A program made the translations under genes and the position numbers. Below the pieces are notes generated by a model, which saw only the letters and a list, made by a program, of their open reading frames with translations, did not search any database and was not told the DNA's origin. Positions 1 to 8,731 of a stretch of 64,000 nt of DNA are shown one piece after another. Numbering within the stretch: position 1 is the first letter of the stretch; each line of letters begins with the position of its first letter. Source of the stretch: Rhizobium sp. P40RR-XXII (lineage in GTDB: Bacteria; Pseudomonadota; Alphaproteobacteria; Rhizobiales; Rhizobiaceae); NCBI RefSeq assembly GCF_012641405.1, contig NZ_JABAII010000001.1, forward strand, positions 558,001 to 622,000. The letters run 5' to 3'.

Positions 1-1312
1 ACTTGGCGCGCGAGCGGTAGACGATGTCGAGCCAGACGGCGATGACCAGGACGACGCCGACGACGACGTTCTGGATCGGCGTGTCGACATTGGCGAGCCC
101 CATGCCCGATTGCAGCGACTGCATGACCAGGGCGCCGATCATAGCGCCGGCGATCGTGCCGCTGCCGCCGGCAAGCGACGTGCCGCCGATGACCGCCGCA
201 GCGATGGTGAAAAGCTCGTAGGTCGTGCCCTGCGAATTGGCGGCGGCGTTGAGGCGCGCCGTGGAGATCGCCGCGGCAACCGCCGCAAGCAAGCCCATCA
301 GCGCGAAGATGCGCACCGTCACCCAGCGGGTCTTGATGCCGGCGAGTTCGGCTGCTTCCGGGTTACCGCCGATGGCGAAGACATAGCGGCCGAAGCGCAG
401 GCGGGTGGCGATGAAGGTCATGACGATGCCGATGCCGACGGCGATCAGCACGGGCACGGCGATGCCGTAGGGGATATCGAGCCCGGTTTCCGGCCAGGGA
501 ATATTGTGCTCGGTCGCGTATTTCTTCGCGATGCCGATGGGCCAGTAATAGATGTTGAAAACGTAGATCGTCACGAGGACGAGGGCGGAGCCGAGGACGG
601 CGAGGAAATATTCCGCCCAGAGCGGCCGGCGCGGGAAGTTGAAGCGCTTGCGCTGATGGCGTCCGCCGATGATGCCGAGAACGATGAAGAGGCAGGCGAG
701 ACCGCCGAGGATCCAGCTCCATGTCGCGCCGATCGAGCCTTCGGCGCCGCCGCCCATGATGCGGAAGGTGGCATCGAGCGGGGCAACCGTCTGGCCGCTG
801 GTGACGTACCAGGCAAGGCCGCGCCAGGCGAGGAAGCCGCCGAGGGTGACGATGAAGGAGGGGACATTGAAGAAAGCGATGATCACGCCCTGGAAAGTGC
901 CGAGCAGCGTGCCGACGACGAGGCCGCAGATCAGCGTGATGACCCAGGTCCAGGAGCTGTCGAAGCCGAGATAGGCCGGCAGATATTTCGCCTGGACGAC
1001 GCCCATGACCATGGCGACGAAACCGAGCATCGAGCCGACGGAAAGATCGATATTGCGGGTGACGATTACGAGCACCATGCCGGTGGCAAGTACCGCAATT
1101 TCACAGGTCTGGACGGAAAGGTTCCAGAGATTTCGGGGTGTCAGGAACAGGCCGCCGGTATAAAGATCGAAGCCGATCCAGATGATCAGCAGCGCGCCGA
1201 CCATGCCGAGCAGGCGGGTATCGATTTCGGTGGCACGCAGAAAGCGCGTGATTGCGCCTTCCTCTGCATTGCGCGGACCGCTCGATGTTGTGGAATGCGT
1301 CAGGTCGGCCAT
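1..1312 (-). CDS. xylH: Xylose-type sugar ABC transporter permease XylH (3' end cut by window edge)
   Basis: Inner-membrane permease of a CUT2-class sugar importer, probably for D-xylose. The reading frame is open from an ATG at 1312 to the window edge. It encodes 437 codons rich in hydrophobic segments and includes the CUT2 permease signature [13 protein letters not shown] near residue 85 and a [15 protein letters not shown] loop near the C-terminus. The final visible residues are YRSRAK, so the stop is probably just outside. A GGGAG ribosome site lies 12 bases before the ATG. It follows xylF on the same strand after a 291-base gap holding a stem-loop. The ATPase gene is expected just beyond the window. 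The xylose assignment comes from the adjacent xylF and xylR. Confidence 0.93.
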   Translation of the reverse strand, partial: MADLTHSTTSSGPRNAEEGAITRFLRATEIDTRLLGMVGALLIIWIGFDLYTGGLFLTPRNLWNLSVQTCEIAVLATGMVLVIVTRNIDLSVGSMLGFVAMVMGVVQAKYLPAYLGFDSSWTWVITLICGLVVGTLLGTFQGVIIAFFNVPSFIVTLGGFLAWRGLAWYVTSGQTVAPLDATFRIMGGGAEGSIGATWSWILGGLACLFIVLGIIGGRHQRKRFNFPRRPLWAEYFLAVLGSALVLVTIYVFNIYYWPIGIAKKYATEHNIPWPETGLDIPYGIAVPVLIAVGIGIVMTFIATRLRFGRYVFAIGGNPEAAELAGIKTRWVTVRIFALMGLLAAVAAAISTARLNAAANSQGTTYELFTIAAAVIGGTSLAGGSGTIAGAMIGALVMQSLQSGMGLANVDTPIQNVVVGVVLVIAVWLDIVYRSRAK

Positions 1313-1537
1313 CGCTTTGCCGTTCTCCCACTGTTGGGCGCAGGCCCGCGAATGCTTTTCATTGATCGCTGGGCAGTATCCGCGCTGGTCACAATAGACG
1401 CCATCGCTCGCCCATCCGGCGTCTGCCGGTTCCACGACCGCCGTCCGGCAGGCCGATCGGATATGCGATGACGCAACACATGCGGGAAGCCTTGCGTCTC
1501 CATTCTGGGTGGAGTTGCGGGCCTCTTATCCGCATTC

Positions 1538-1568
1538 GACGCCGCAACGGAGAGCCCCTTGCGGCGTC
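1538..1568 (-). other. Intercistronic stem-loop between xylF and xylH
   Basis: Two perfect 10-base arms, GACGCCGCAA and TTGCGGCGTC, flank an 11-base loop 35 bases after the xylF stop. There is no U-run, so a full terminator is unlikely. Such hairpins after binding-protein genes usually stabilise the upstream mRNA or partly attenuate transcription, giving more binding protein than permease. The remaining sequence of the gap (1313-1603) shows no gene. Confidence 0.6.
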
Positions 1569-1603
1569 GGCATTATCTTCGGGTCAACTCGTCAGCCAAG
1601 TGC

Positions 1604-2644
1604 TTACTTGCAGGCAGCGACGCTGCCGGCCTTGACGCCCTGGCAGGCTTCAGCCTTGGAGATCCAGCCGGCGTCGATGACGACGTTCAGATTGTCCTTG
1701 GTGATCGGGATCGGGGTCAGGAAGACCGACTTCATCGCAACATGCTTCGGGCCACCGTTGAAGGTCTGTACGCCATCGATCTGGTCCTGGGTCTTGCCGC
1801 CGGCAAGAGCGAGGGCGATTTCAGCGGCGCGCTTGCCGAGCTCGCGCGAGTCCTTCCAGACCGAAACGGTCTGCGTGCCGAGCGCGATGCGGTTCAGAGC
1901 GGCCTTGTCGGCGTCCTGGCCGGAAACCGGCACGGAACCTGCGAGGCCCTGGGCGTCGAGTGCAGCGACTGCGCCGCCGGCGGTGCCGTCGTTGGAGGCG
2001 ACGACCGCGTCAACCTTGTTGTTGTTGGCGGTCAGGAACTGCTCCATGTTGCGCTGCGCGTTCTGCGGCAGCCAGCCATCCGTGTAGGCTTCGCCGACAT
2101 TCTTGATCTTGCCGGCGTCGATGGCGGACTTCAGCACTTCCATCTGGCCCGCGAAGAGGAAGTCGGCATTCGGGTCGGACGACGAGCCCTTGATGAAGAC
2201 GTAGTTGCCTTCCGGCTTTGCCTTCAGCACGTCGCGAGCCTGCATGCGACCCACTTCCTTGTTGTCGAAGGTGATGTAGAAGGCGGCCGGATTTTCGATC
2301 AGGCGGTCGTAGCCGACCACTGGAATGCCCTCGTCGGCGGCCTTTTCAACGGCCGGGCCGATGGCGTCGGAATCCTGCGCGAGAATGATGAGGGCGTTGG
2401 CGCCCTGGGAAATCAGCGACTCGACGTCGGTCAGCTGCTTGGAAGCGGACGACTGGGCGTCGGCGGAAATGTACTTGGCGCCGGCTGCCGCGAGCGCCTT
2501 CTTGATGGCGGCTTCATCGGTCTTCCAACGCTCTTCCTGGAAGTTCGACCAGGAAACGCCGACGACGAGATCCTTGGCGAAGGCGGCCGTCTGCATGGTC
2601 AAAACGATGGCTGCGCCCGCAGCCAGCTTGATGAAAGCTTTCAT
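1604..2644 (-). CDS. xylF: D-xylose ABC transporter periplasmic binding protein XylF
   Basis: Periplasmic sugar-binding protein of 346 residues. The start at 2644 is chosen because GGGAGGA lies just upstream and the protein then opens with a signal peptide ([20 protein letters not shown], cleavage near AFA-KD). Upstream in-frame codons would add 43 implausible residues. The body is a type I periplasmic binding fold with family landmarks [26 protein letters not shown] and [14 protein letters not shown], as in XylF. It is transcribed divergently from xylR, with a palindromic operator between them, so it is probably induced by xylose through XylR. It delivers sugar to XylH. Confidence 0.95.
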   Translation of the reverse strand: MKAFIKLAAGAAIVLTMQTAAFAKDLVVGVSWSNFQEERWKTDEAAIKKALAAAGAKYISADAQSSASKQLTDVESLISQGANALIILAQDSDAIGPAVEKAADEGIPVVGYDRLIENPAAFYITFDNKEVGRMQARDVLKAKPEGNYVFIKGSSSDPNADFLFAGQMEVLKSAIDAGKIKNVGEAYTDGWLPQNAQRNMEQFLTANNNKVDAVVASNDGTAGGAVAALDAQGLAGSVPVSGQDADKAALNRIALGTQTVSVWKDSRELGKRAAEIALALAGGKTQDQIDGVQTFNGGPKHVAMKSVFLTPIPITKDNLNVVIDAGWISKAEACQGVKAGSVAACK

Positions 2645-2731
2645 GTGATCCTCCCGATTGAATGCGGCCGCACGTATCCTTAACTCCCGTCGGCCGCGGC
2701 GAAAATGCTGACAAGAAAAGCTTTGGATTTT

Positions 2732-2750
2732 TTTCTCGACAGTCGAGAAA
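2732..2750. promoter_or_regulatory. Probable XylR (ROK) operator
   Basis: TTTCTCGAC-A-GTCGAGAAA is a perfect 19-base palindrome around a central A, in the 222-base gap between divergent xylF and xylR. A weaker related sequence (TTTTCAACTGTCAAC) follows near 2766-2782. Position and symmetry fit a repressor site controlling both genes. Assignment to XylR is inference. Confidence 0.6.
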
Positions 2751-2866
2751 TTTAGTGTCAGAGATTTTTTCAACTGTCAACACCCGCATTGCCGGCTTTC
2801 ATCGGTCATCCGAAATGGGCTATCAGGGCTGCGGAAGGGGAGGGTTGATGAGCGGGGAGCTTGCCG

Positions 2867-4108
2867 ATGCTGGCCAAATCGAGCACCGAATTGGTCCGTC
2901 AAAAGAACAGCGCTTTGGTCTTGTCGGCGCTGCGCCGGCACGGCCCGCTTGCCCATACCGAGCTTTCTGACTTTACGAAACTCTCCTCCGCGACCGTGTC
3001 GGTCATCACAGCCGATCTCGAACGGGCGCAGATCATCGAAAAGGCGGAGCAGCAGGCCGCCAGTGGCCGCGGGCGGCCGCGCGTGCTGTTTTCGCAGCGG
3101 CGTGATTGCGGCTATCTCATCGTCGTTGTCATCTCGTCGGATGCCGTGCAATATTCCCTTGTCGATTATACCGGCCGCCTGATCGACCGTTTCACCGAGG
3201 ACAGGCAGCAGAACGTCGTCGATGTCGATCGCTTCGTGGCCGGATTGCGCGATGCCTTGAACCGGATCGTCACCCGTTCGCAATTGTCGCGCGACAAGGT
3301 GCTGATGATCTCGATCAGCAGCAAGGGGCTCGTCGATGCGTCCGAACCAGTGCTGCGCTGGTCGCCGATCTTCGGGCGCGCCGAGATCGATTTCGCCGCC
3401 GTGCTTCGTGACGAATGGACAGCGCAAGTCATTCTTGGCAACGAGACCCTGCTGGTGGCCGCGGCCCTCGGGCGGCAGGAGGAAATCAGCACGCGTGGCG
3501 GTTTCCGCGCAATGGCGGCGCTGTCGCTTGGCCACAGCATCGGGCTCGGCATCGTGCGCCGAGATCAGGAGGGTAATCATCATATCTCGGCGCCGAATTT
3601 CGGGCATATGATGCATGTACCGGGCGGTGGTCTTTGCCGCTGCGGCGCACGCGGCTGCATTGAGGCCTATGCAGGCTTTTATGCCATGCTGCGCACGGCT
3701 TTCGACGTGCCGCTCGACACGATCCCGGCGAAGTTCGTTCCTATCGCCGAACTCGACAAGATCGCAGCGAGCGCGCGCCATGGCGGGCGCCGCAATGTGC
3801 TGGCCTTCCGTCAGGCCGGCCTGGCGCTCGGCAATGGCCTTTCGCGCGTCCTGAGCCTGCACGAGCGGATGCCGATCGTCATCACCGGTCCGGGCGTACG
3901 CTATTATGATCTGCTGATCGAGGGCATAACCGAGGGACTGGCGGAATCGCATGTCGTGCGCATGGAGGGCATGCCGGAGCTGCGCGTCATCGTCGACGAG
4001 CCGACGCTCGTCTTCGAAGGGCATCTGAACCGTGCATTTTCGATCATCGACAATGATATCGTGAAAAGGAGCGGATCGGTCGTGGAATTGCGCGACCGGG
4101 CCGGTTGA
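2867..4108 (+). CDS. xylR: ROK-family xylose operon repressor XylR
   Basis: Transcriptional repressor of 413 residues from the ATG at 2867, eight bases after GGGGAG. A TTG two codons earlier is the alternative. An N-terminal winged helix-turn-helix (about residues 12-60, including LSDFTKLSSATVSVITADLE) precedes a ROK sugar-kinase-like domain. The ROK zinc motif is intact: GHMMHVPGGGLCRCGARGC, with cysteines 257, 259 and 264. Proteins of this class bind the sugar inducer in the ROK domain and release the operator. It is divergent from xylF and convergent with clpP. Confidence 0.88.
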   Translation: MLAKSSTELVRQKNSALVLSALRRHGPLAHTELSDFTKLSSATVSVITADLERAQIIEKAEQQAASGRGRPRVLFSQRRDCGYLIVVVISSDAVQYSLVDYTGRLIDRFTEDRQQNVVDVDRFVAGLRDALNRIVTRSQLSRDKVLMISISSKGLVDASEPVLRWSPIFGRAEIDFAAVLRDEWTAQVILGNETLLVAAALGRQEEISTRGGFRAMAALSLGHSIGLGIVRRDQEGNHHISAPNFGHMMHVPGGGLCRCGARGCIEAYAGFYAMLRTAFDVPLDTIPAKFVPIAELDKIAASARHGGRRNVLAFRQAGLALGNGLSRVLSLHERMPIVITGPGVRYYDLLIEGITEGLAESHVVRMEGMPELRVIVDEPTLVFEGHLNRAFSIIDNDIVKRSGSVVELRDRAG

Positions 4109-4162
4109 GAGCCACGACGCGAAAGTTCGGCACTGCGACTGGCTGCAGCGCCGCTGTTGGAC

Positions 4163-4786
4163 TCAATCCGTCAGGCCCAAGGGTTGCTCTTCCTCGCGAA
4201 TGTGCAGGATGCGGTCGATCAATCCCCATTCCAGCGCTTCTTCCGCCGTCATGAAGTGATCGCGATCCATGGCGCGCTCGAATTCCTCATAGGAGCGGCC
4301 GCAATGCTCGGCGTAGAGCCGTGTCATGCGGTGTTTCGTTCGTCTCATTTCTTCAGCGTGGATAAAGATGTCCGATGCCTGCCCCTGGAAGCCGCCCAAG
4401 GGCTGATGGATATGGATGCTGGCATTGGGCAGCGCGGTGCGCTGGCCCGGTTCGCCGGCCATCAGCAGAAAAGACCCCATTGAACGAGCCGTCCCCATGC
4501 AGAGCGTATGCACCGGCGCGCGGATGTAGCGCATGGTATCGTACATGGCGAGGCCGCTGGTCACGACGCCTCCGGGCGAATTGACATAAAGGCTGATCGG
4601 TTTCTTCGGGCTTTCCGCCTCGAGAAATAAGAGTTGGGCGCAGACGAGGGCTGAGACGGTATCGTTCACCTCGCCATTCAGGAAGATGATCCTCTCGCGC
4701 AGCAAGCGGGAATAGATGTCGAAAGACCGCTCTCCTCTGCTGGATTGTTCCACGACCATGGGGACGAGTTGCATCGCTTCGCGCAT
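4163..4786 (-). CDS. clpP: ATP-dependent Clp protease proteolytic subunit, ClpP paralogue
   Basis: Serine protease subunit of 207 residues that would assemble into a Clp degradation barrel in the cytoplasm. The catalytic triad is visible: Ser102 in TARSMGS, His127 in HIHQPLGG and Asp176 in DRDHFM. The oligomer and substrate-cleft motifs [20 protein letters not shown] are standard. The SD is GGAG seven bases before the ATG. No clpX or clpA is adjacent, so it must borrow an unfoldase encoded elsewhere. Rhizobia usually carry several clpP genes, and this stand-alone copy is probably not the principal clpP-clpX one. Confidence 0.93.
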   Translation of the reverse strand: MREAMQLVPMVVEQSSRGERSFDIYSRLLRERIIFLNGEVNDTVSALVCAQLLFLEAESPKKPISLYVNSPGGVVTSGLAMYDTMRYIRAPVHTLCMGTARSMGSFLLMAGEPGQRTALPNASIHIHQPLGGFQGQASDIFIHAEEMRRTKHRMTRLYAEHCGRSYEEFERAMDRDHFMTAEEALEWGLIDRILHIREEEQPLGLTD

Positions 4787-4830
4787 CGGCGAACTCCAAT
4801 ATTCTTGAAATTGTTGATCTATTCAGAGCG

Positions 4831-5190
4831 TCAGGCGGCGCGCATGACGGTCAGGCTGTTATTGTTTGCCGCAGCCTTTTCAGCCTGGCGAAGCCGCACA
4901 TCATCAAGTTCGTGGATGATCCGCAGGCTCGTGCCGCCGTTTGCGTTCGGAGCTATCCTGAAGGTTACGGTGCTTTCGAGGAATGGCGGCGCGTCGTCGC
5001 GCAGGCGGTAGCGCACCTCTTCACCTGGCGTGACGGATATTGCCTGGGGATCGGCCAAGGCTTCCTTCGGCAGCCAGTTTTCGCGAAGTTCGGGAGTGCT
5101 GACCGCGCGCCACACCTTCTGAGGGGGCTCGTTGAGATCGTACTCAAGTTCGATGCCGGGTTTGCGGGCAGGGATTTTCCGGTCGTTCAT
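4831..5190 (-). CDS. SRPBCC / AHSA1-domain protein
   Basis: A 119-residue START-like protein of the AHSA1 (activator of Hsp90 ATPase homologue) group. It has the typical opening YDLNEPPQKVWRAVSTPEL, then GEEVRYRL and a late TVTFRIAPNANGGTSLRIIHEL strand run. The start at 5190 overlaps the arsR stop (ATGA), so the two genes are translationally coupled. ArsR plus AHSA1 is a common pair in alphaproteobacteria. The ligand is unknown. It probably binds a small hydrophobic molecule and is derepressed with its ArsR partner. Confidence 0.85.
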   Translation of the reverse strand: MNDRKIPARKPGIELEYDLNEPPQKVWRAVSTPELRENWLPKEALADPQAISVTPGEEVRYRLRDDAPPFLESTVTFRIAPNANGGTSLRIIHELDDVRLRQAEKAAANNNSLTVMRAA

Positions 5191-5501
5191 TGGTCCATAT
5201 CCTTCAGCAAGACCTTGAGAGCTTCGATGCGGGCGGGCCAGTAGGCGCGGTATTTCGCCAGCCATTGCGCAATGAGGGCAAGCCCCTCCGGATCGACTTC
5301 GTAATTCACGAACCGCCCCTGTCGTTCTTCCCTGACCAGCCCGGCGCCGCGCAGAACGGCGAGATGCTGGGACATGGCCGGCTGGCTGATATCAATGCCT
5401 TCGCGAAGGGCGCTGGCATTCATGCCACCGGCGGCGAGCTTTTCAAAAATGGCGCGGCGGGTCGGATCCGCCAAAGCCCGGAATATCTCGTTCTCTATCA
5501 T
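5187..5501 (-). CDS. ArsR-family transcriptional regulator
   Basis: A winged-helix repressor of 104 residues. The ATG at 5501 gives the family start MIENEIFRALADPTRRAIFE. The recognition helix region is ISQPAMSQHLAVLRGAGLV, followed by the wing EERQGRFVNYEV. No metal-binding CVC motif is present, so it is the non-metal type often paired with AHSA1 proteins. It overlaps the downstream AHSA1 gene by four bases. A near-perfect palindrome sits just upstream of its start, suggesting autoregulation. Confidence 0.9.
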   Translation of the reverse strand: MIENEIFRALADPTRRAIFEKLAAGGMNASALREGIDISQPAMSQHLAVLRGAGLVREERQGRFVNYEVDPEGLALIAQWLAKYRAYWPARIEALKVLLKDMDQ

Positions 5502-5509
5502 GAGAACAG

Positions 5510-5525
5510 ATAAGCACGTACTTAT
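5510..5525. promoter_or_regulatory. Probable ArsR operator
   Basis: ATAAGCACGTACTTAT is symmetric at 14 of 16 positions and begins nine bases upstream of the arsR ATG. ArsR proteins bind such AT-flanked palindromes over their own promoter. It is the only palindrome in this gap apart from the terminator stem at 5602-5639. Confidence 0.6.
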
Positions 5526-5601
5526 GCGATTCGCAAGAGGTTTCGACAACGGAGAACGGCAGCCTCGAAAGGCGAGGCTGGCACGGGCCTTCCGGCCAAA
5601 G

Positions 5602-5639
5602 AAAAGGTCCGCCGCGAAGCGATTCGCGGCGGACCTTTT
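5602..5639 (-). terminator. Strong bidirectional stem-loop terminator
   Basis: A perfect 17-base-pair stem beginning AAAAGGTCC and ending GGACCTTTT closes on a GCGA tetraloop. It lies 35 bases after the inositol dehydrogenase stop. On the minus strand it ends CCTTTTCTTT, which fits a rho-independent terminator for that gene. Confidence 0.8.
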
Positions 5640-5674
5640 GGGAGGATCGTATTTCTTGCAGGAATTGCGGCTGC

Positions 5675-6667
5675 TTAGCCGACCTTTATCAGGCGGCCTT
5701 CCTTGACCGACTGCAGGGCGGCATCCGCCAGCTTCAGGGCGGCGAGGCCATCGGTGCCCGAGGGAGTGATGGTGGCGCCCTTTTCGACTGCGGCGATGAA
5801 GCTTGCGATCTCGTTAGCATAGGCTTCCGTGTAGCGCGTCATGAAGAAATCATGCAGCGGCGGGCGGGTGTAGCCATCGCCATTGGCGACTTCGATCGAG
5901 AAGGGGCGCTGGTTTTCGGCTGCTACCATGCCCTTCGAGCCGTGGATTTCGATGCGCTGATCGTAGCCGTAGGTGGCGCGCCGGGAATTGGAGATGATCG
6001 CCTGCTTGCCCGACGCCGTCTGGAGGATGACGGAAACGCTGTCGTAATCGCCAGCTTCGCCGATCGCCTTGTCGACCAGCACGGCCGCGGTTGCGGTCAC
6101 GGCCACAGGCTCTTCGCCGAGCAGGAAGCGGGCCATGTCGAAATCATGGATGGTCATGTCGCGGAAAATGCCGCCGGAGCGCTTGATGTAATCGACGGGC
6201 GGGGCGCCCGGATCGCGCGAGGTGATCGTCACCATCTCCACAGTGCCGATGCGGCCTTCGTCGATGGCCTTCTTGACGGCCATGAAATGCGGGTCGAAGC
6301 GGCGGTTGAAGCCGACCATCAGCTTGCCCTTGGTTTCCTTGACGACCTTGATGCAGGCCTCGACGCGGGCGACGTCGAGATCCACCGGCTTCTCGCAGAA
6401 GACGGCCTTGCCGGCGCGAGAGAAGCGCTCGATAAGATCGGCATGGGTATCGGTCGGCGTGCAGATGACGACGGCATCGATATCGTTTGCCGCTTCGATG
6501 GCCTCGATGGTGCGCACTTCGCAGCCATAGGCGGCTGAAATTGCTTCCGCTGCCGCCGGAAAGGCATCCGCGACGGCAACGAGCCTGGCGTTGGCATCGC
6601 CGCTGACGGCCTTCGCATGCACCTTGCCGATGCGTCCGGCGCCGAGCAGGCCAAATCTGACAGTCAT
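5675..6667 (-). CDS. idhA: myo-inositol 2-dehydrogenase
   Basis: NAD-dependent Gfo/Idh/MocA oxidoreductase of 330 residues that would oxidise myo-inositol to 2-keto-myo-inositol, the first step of inositol catabolism. The N-terminal Rossmann motif is GLLGAGRIGKVHAKA. The family EKPVD motif (catalytic lysine) lies near residue 95, and the DMTIHDFDMARFLLGEEP segment carries the catalytic Asp/His. The start at 6667 follows GGGAGGTAAGA. The iol genes for the later steps are not adjacent. An IolR-type site lies about 50 bases upstream. Confidence 0.92.
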   Translation of the reverse strand: MTVRFGLLGAGRIGKVHAKAVSGDANARLVAVADAFPAAAEAISAAYGCEVRTIEAIEAANDIDAVVICTPTDTHADLIERFSRAGKAVFCEKPVDLDVARVEACIKVVKETKGKLMVGFNRRFDPHFMAVKKAIDEGRIGTVEMVTITSRDPGAPPVDYIKRSGGIFRDMTIHDFDMARFLLGEEPVAVTATAAVLVDKAIGEAGDYDSVSVILQTASGKQAIISNSRRATYGYDQRIEIHGSKGMVAAENQRPFSIEVANGDGYTRPPLHDFFMTRYTEAYANEIASFIAAVEKGATITPSGTDGLAALKLADAALQSVKEGRLIKVG

Positions 6668-6714
6668 TCTTACCTCCCTGAATTCGGAATAAATGGACCG
6701 AATATCTACCTCTA

Positions 6715-6730
6715 TGGAATTTTCATTCCA
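6715..6730 (-). promoter_or_regulatory. IolR-type operator, GGAA-N6-TTCC
   Basis: TGGAATTTTCATTCCA has two perfect six-base arms. Its core GGAA-N6-TTCC (6716-6729) matches the palindrome reported for the RpiR-type repressor IolR in Sinorhizobium meliloti. It lies 48 bases upstream of the idhA start. It implies that this unlinked idhA still answers to the inositol repressor. Confidence 0.65.
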
Positions 6731-6898
6731 TTTTCCGGCGACGGCGTCAAGCCGCCTGGACTTCACAATTCTCAAAAATGCTGTTCGATCTCGGCCTAGC
6801 CGAAATCAGCCCGCAAAACCTTATTTTATCCGGACCGCTTCACAATTTTCCCAATGATGCGCTAAAGACAAGTCTTCTTGAATAGGCAAAAGAGACCC

Positions 6899-7159
6899 AT
6901 GCAACTGATCGATCCCAGTCACCCGCTCTATAAGCCGCTTTGGGTGCGCATCCTCATCGTGGCTGTCTGTTTTGGCTGGGCAGCCGTCGAAACCTTTGGC
7001 TCGCAGCCGTTCTGGGCCATGCTGTCAGGAGCGCTTGGTGTCTATTCGGCCTGGATGCTGCTTCTGAATTTCAAGCCTCAACCGCCTGCGGCAACCAATG
7101 ATGCGCCCGCGCGGGACGATGTCGCCGAGGATGACGGGCCTGCGGAAGATAAGAAATAA
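6899..7159 (+). CDS. Small inner-membrane protein of unknown function
   Basis: Eighty-six residues from the ATG at 6899, preceded by AAAAGAGA. Two hydrophobic segments are visible, roughly residues 16-34 (ILIVAVCFGWAAVETF) and 38-57 (FWAMLSGALGVYSAWMLL). An acidic, proline/alanine-rich tail ending AEDKK follows. I recognise no named family. It is convergent with the next gene, and the two stop codons abut with no gap. Confidence 0.7.
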   Translation: MQLIDPSHPLYKPLWVRILIVAVCFGWAAVETFGSQPFWAMLSGALGVYSAWMLLLNFKPQPPAATNDAPARDDVAEDDGPAEDKK

Positions 7160-7630
7160 TCATCGCCTTAGGCGGCGGATGGCTTCGTCGATCAGCTGAT
7201 TGGCAAGCGTCATGCGGGTCGTCGCCTGTTCGCGGAAGAGGGCGGCGATGCTGTCCGGGTGATTGGCCTTGGCGAAGCTGCGGCGTTTTTCCTGCAGAGC
7301 TTCGCGCGTAAGGTCCGAGGTGATTGCAAGCTCCGCGGCGATCTCTTCCCGTGACGTTCGTGCCAGATGTTTCGGCATGACCGGCGGCTCCGGCTCCGGC
7401 TCCTGCGGCGCAGGTTCGGGTTCCGGTTCGGGCGGGATAATCGGATCGCCGAGATTGTCGCGATAGGCTTCGTCGGGCCGGTGCGTTTCCGGCGCCTCGC
7501 CGCCGAGCACCGTCGCGGCAAAGCTGACATTGAGGCCGCGGATGCGGTGCGCCTCTTCCTTTTCCGGCGCATCCTCCTCGGTATCGAGGCGGTCGAGCAC
7601 GGATTGAAACAATGATTGCCTGAACAACAT
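7160..7630 (-). CDS. Protein with C-terminal J-domain-like HPD segment
   Basis: About 156 residues from the ATG at 7630, which has GGAGG five bases upstream. In-frame ATGs at 7654 and 7687 are alternatives. The middle is a Pro-Glu repeat (EPEPEPAPQEPEPEPP). The C-terminal 70 residues are helical and include KANHPDS, the HPD loop that stimulates DnaK in J-domain proteins, followed by a short final helix. I infer a co-chaperone or a degenerate J protein. The client is unknown. Confidence 0.7.
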   Translation of the reverse strand: MLFRQSLFQSVLDRLDTEEDAPEKEEAHRIRGLNVSFAATVLGGEAPETHRPDEAYRDNLGDPIIPPEPEPEPAPQEPEPEPPVMPKHLARTSREEIAAELAITSDLTREALQEKRRSFAKANHPDSIAALFREQATTRMTLANQLIDEAIRRLRR

Positions 7631-7705
7631 GCGAGCCTCCACGCCAAGTTTCATAGGAGCGGAAGTTGGCGTGGAGCTTATGGGCATGCATCCGCGAACG
7701 TAACG

Positions 7706-8731
7706 TTATGTCAGCGCAAGATTCCTGCTCTCTTCCAGGATCATGTCGTGCAGCAGCCGGGCGCTCGGCGGCATGGCGCGTTCGCGCGCTGTGATCAGGC
7801 TGTAGGGCCTGACATCGATGTCGAAGTCGATCGGCAGGATGGAGGATTCGCCGGCCTGCGATGTCTGCCCGCAGATGAATTGCGCCATGTCCAGCGCAAT
7901 GGGAGCAACGGCATCCGTCTTGCAGACCACGGCAAGCGTCAACAGCAGGGACGAGGTGTTGATGACATTTTCCGGCAGGGGCACGCCTGCCGCAAGGAAG
8001 ATGTCCTCCACCTTGCGCCGCAGCAACGTGCCGGGTGGCTGGAAGACCCAGTCGTAGCCGGCGAGGTCCGGCAGGCTGGCCACTCCCTTTTCGAGCAGTG
8101 GATGTCCGTTGCGGACCACGAGGCAGGCTTTCTCGACGCCGATTTCATGGGCGGTGAAGAGGCGCGGATCGAGATCGTCGGGAATGCGGCTGATGATGAA
8201 GTCGTGGCGGGCGGTCAGCAGCTCGCGCGCTAGGACATTGCTGTTCTCCACTTCGATATTGATCTCGATGCCCGGATAGGTGCGCGTTACCCGCTGGATT
8301 GCCGGCACCACCAGGCTGATCGCCGGGGCGGTTACCGCGCCCAGAAAGACGGAGCCGCCCTTGCCGGTCCGCAAGGCGCCGAGCTCGCGGCCCGCCTCAC
8401 GCAACTCGAGCAGGATCTTGCGCGCCCGTTTGGCGAGCGCAAGGCCGAATGGGGTCAGCACGACGCCCCGGGCGACGCGCTCGTAGAGCGGACTTTTGAC
8501 AATTGACTCCATTTCGGAGAGCATGCGTGAAGCCGCTGGTTGTGACATGTTCATGGACTCGGCGGCGGCCGAAATTTGCCCATGGTCCTCGATTGTGACA
8601 ATCATTCGCAGGTGATTGAGCTTCAAACCGGCTTTCAACAACGTGTCGTCGCGAAAATTGTCGGAATGAATCTCAATGCCATCGCTCAAATAATCGTTAT
8701 ATATTTTCTCCATGACGGCCAAATTTCCCAT
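7706..8731 (-). CDS. gbpR: LysR-family regulator GbpR
   Basis: A 341-residue LysR-type regulator divergent from chvE, the position GbpR holds in Agrobacterium, where it controls chvE in response to sugars. The winged helix-turn-helix starts late, at about residue 37 (LKLNHLRMIVTIEDHGQISAAAESMNMSQPAASRML in two parts). It therefore has an unusual 35-residue N-terminal extension unless translation starts later. No good SD precedes either ATG (8731 or 8713). The C-terminal effector domain looks complete. Confidence 0.85.
   Translation of the reverse strand: MGNLAVMEKIYNDYLSDGIEIHSDNFRDDTLLKAGLKLNHLRMIVTIEDHGQISAAAESMNMSQPAASRMLSEMESIVKSPLYERVARGVVLTPFGLALAKRARKILLELREAGRELGALRTGKGGSVFLGAVTAPAISLVVPAIQRVTRTYPGIEINIEVENSNVLARELLTARHDFIISRIPDDLDPRLFTAHEIGVEKACLVVRNGHPLLEKGVASLPDLAGYDWVFQPPGTLLRRKVEDIFLAAGVPLPENVINTSSLLLTLAVVCKTDAVAPIALDMAQFICGQTSQAGESSILPIDFDIDVRPYSLITARERAMPPSARLLHDMILEESRNLALT

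Noticed and set aside
110..1471. 453-codon open frame on the plus strand
   Set aside because: It is antisense to xylH, is composed of Asp/Gly/His/Arg-rich codon shadows and has no domain. The minus-strand frame encodes a recognisable permease.
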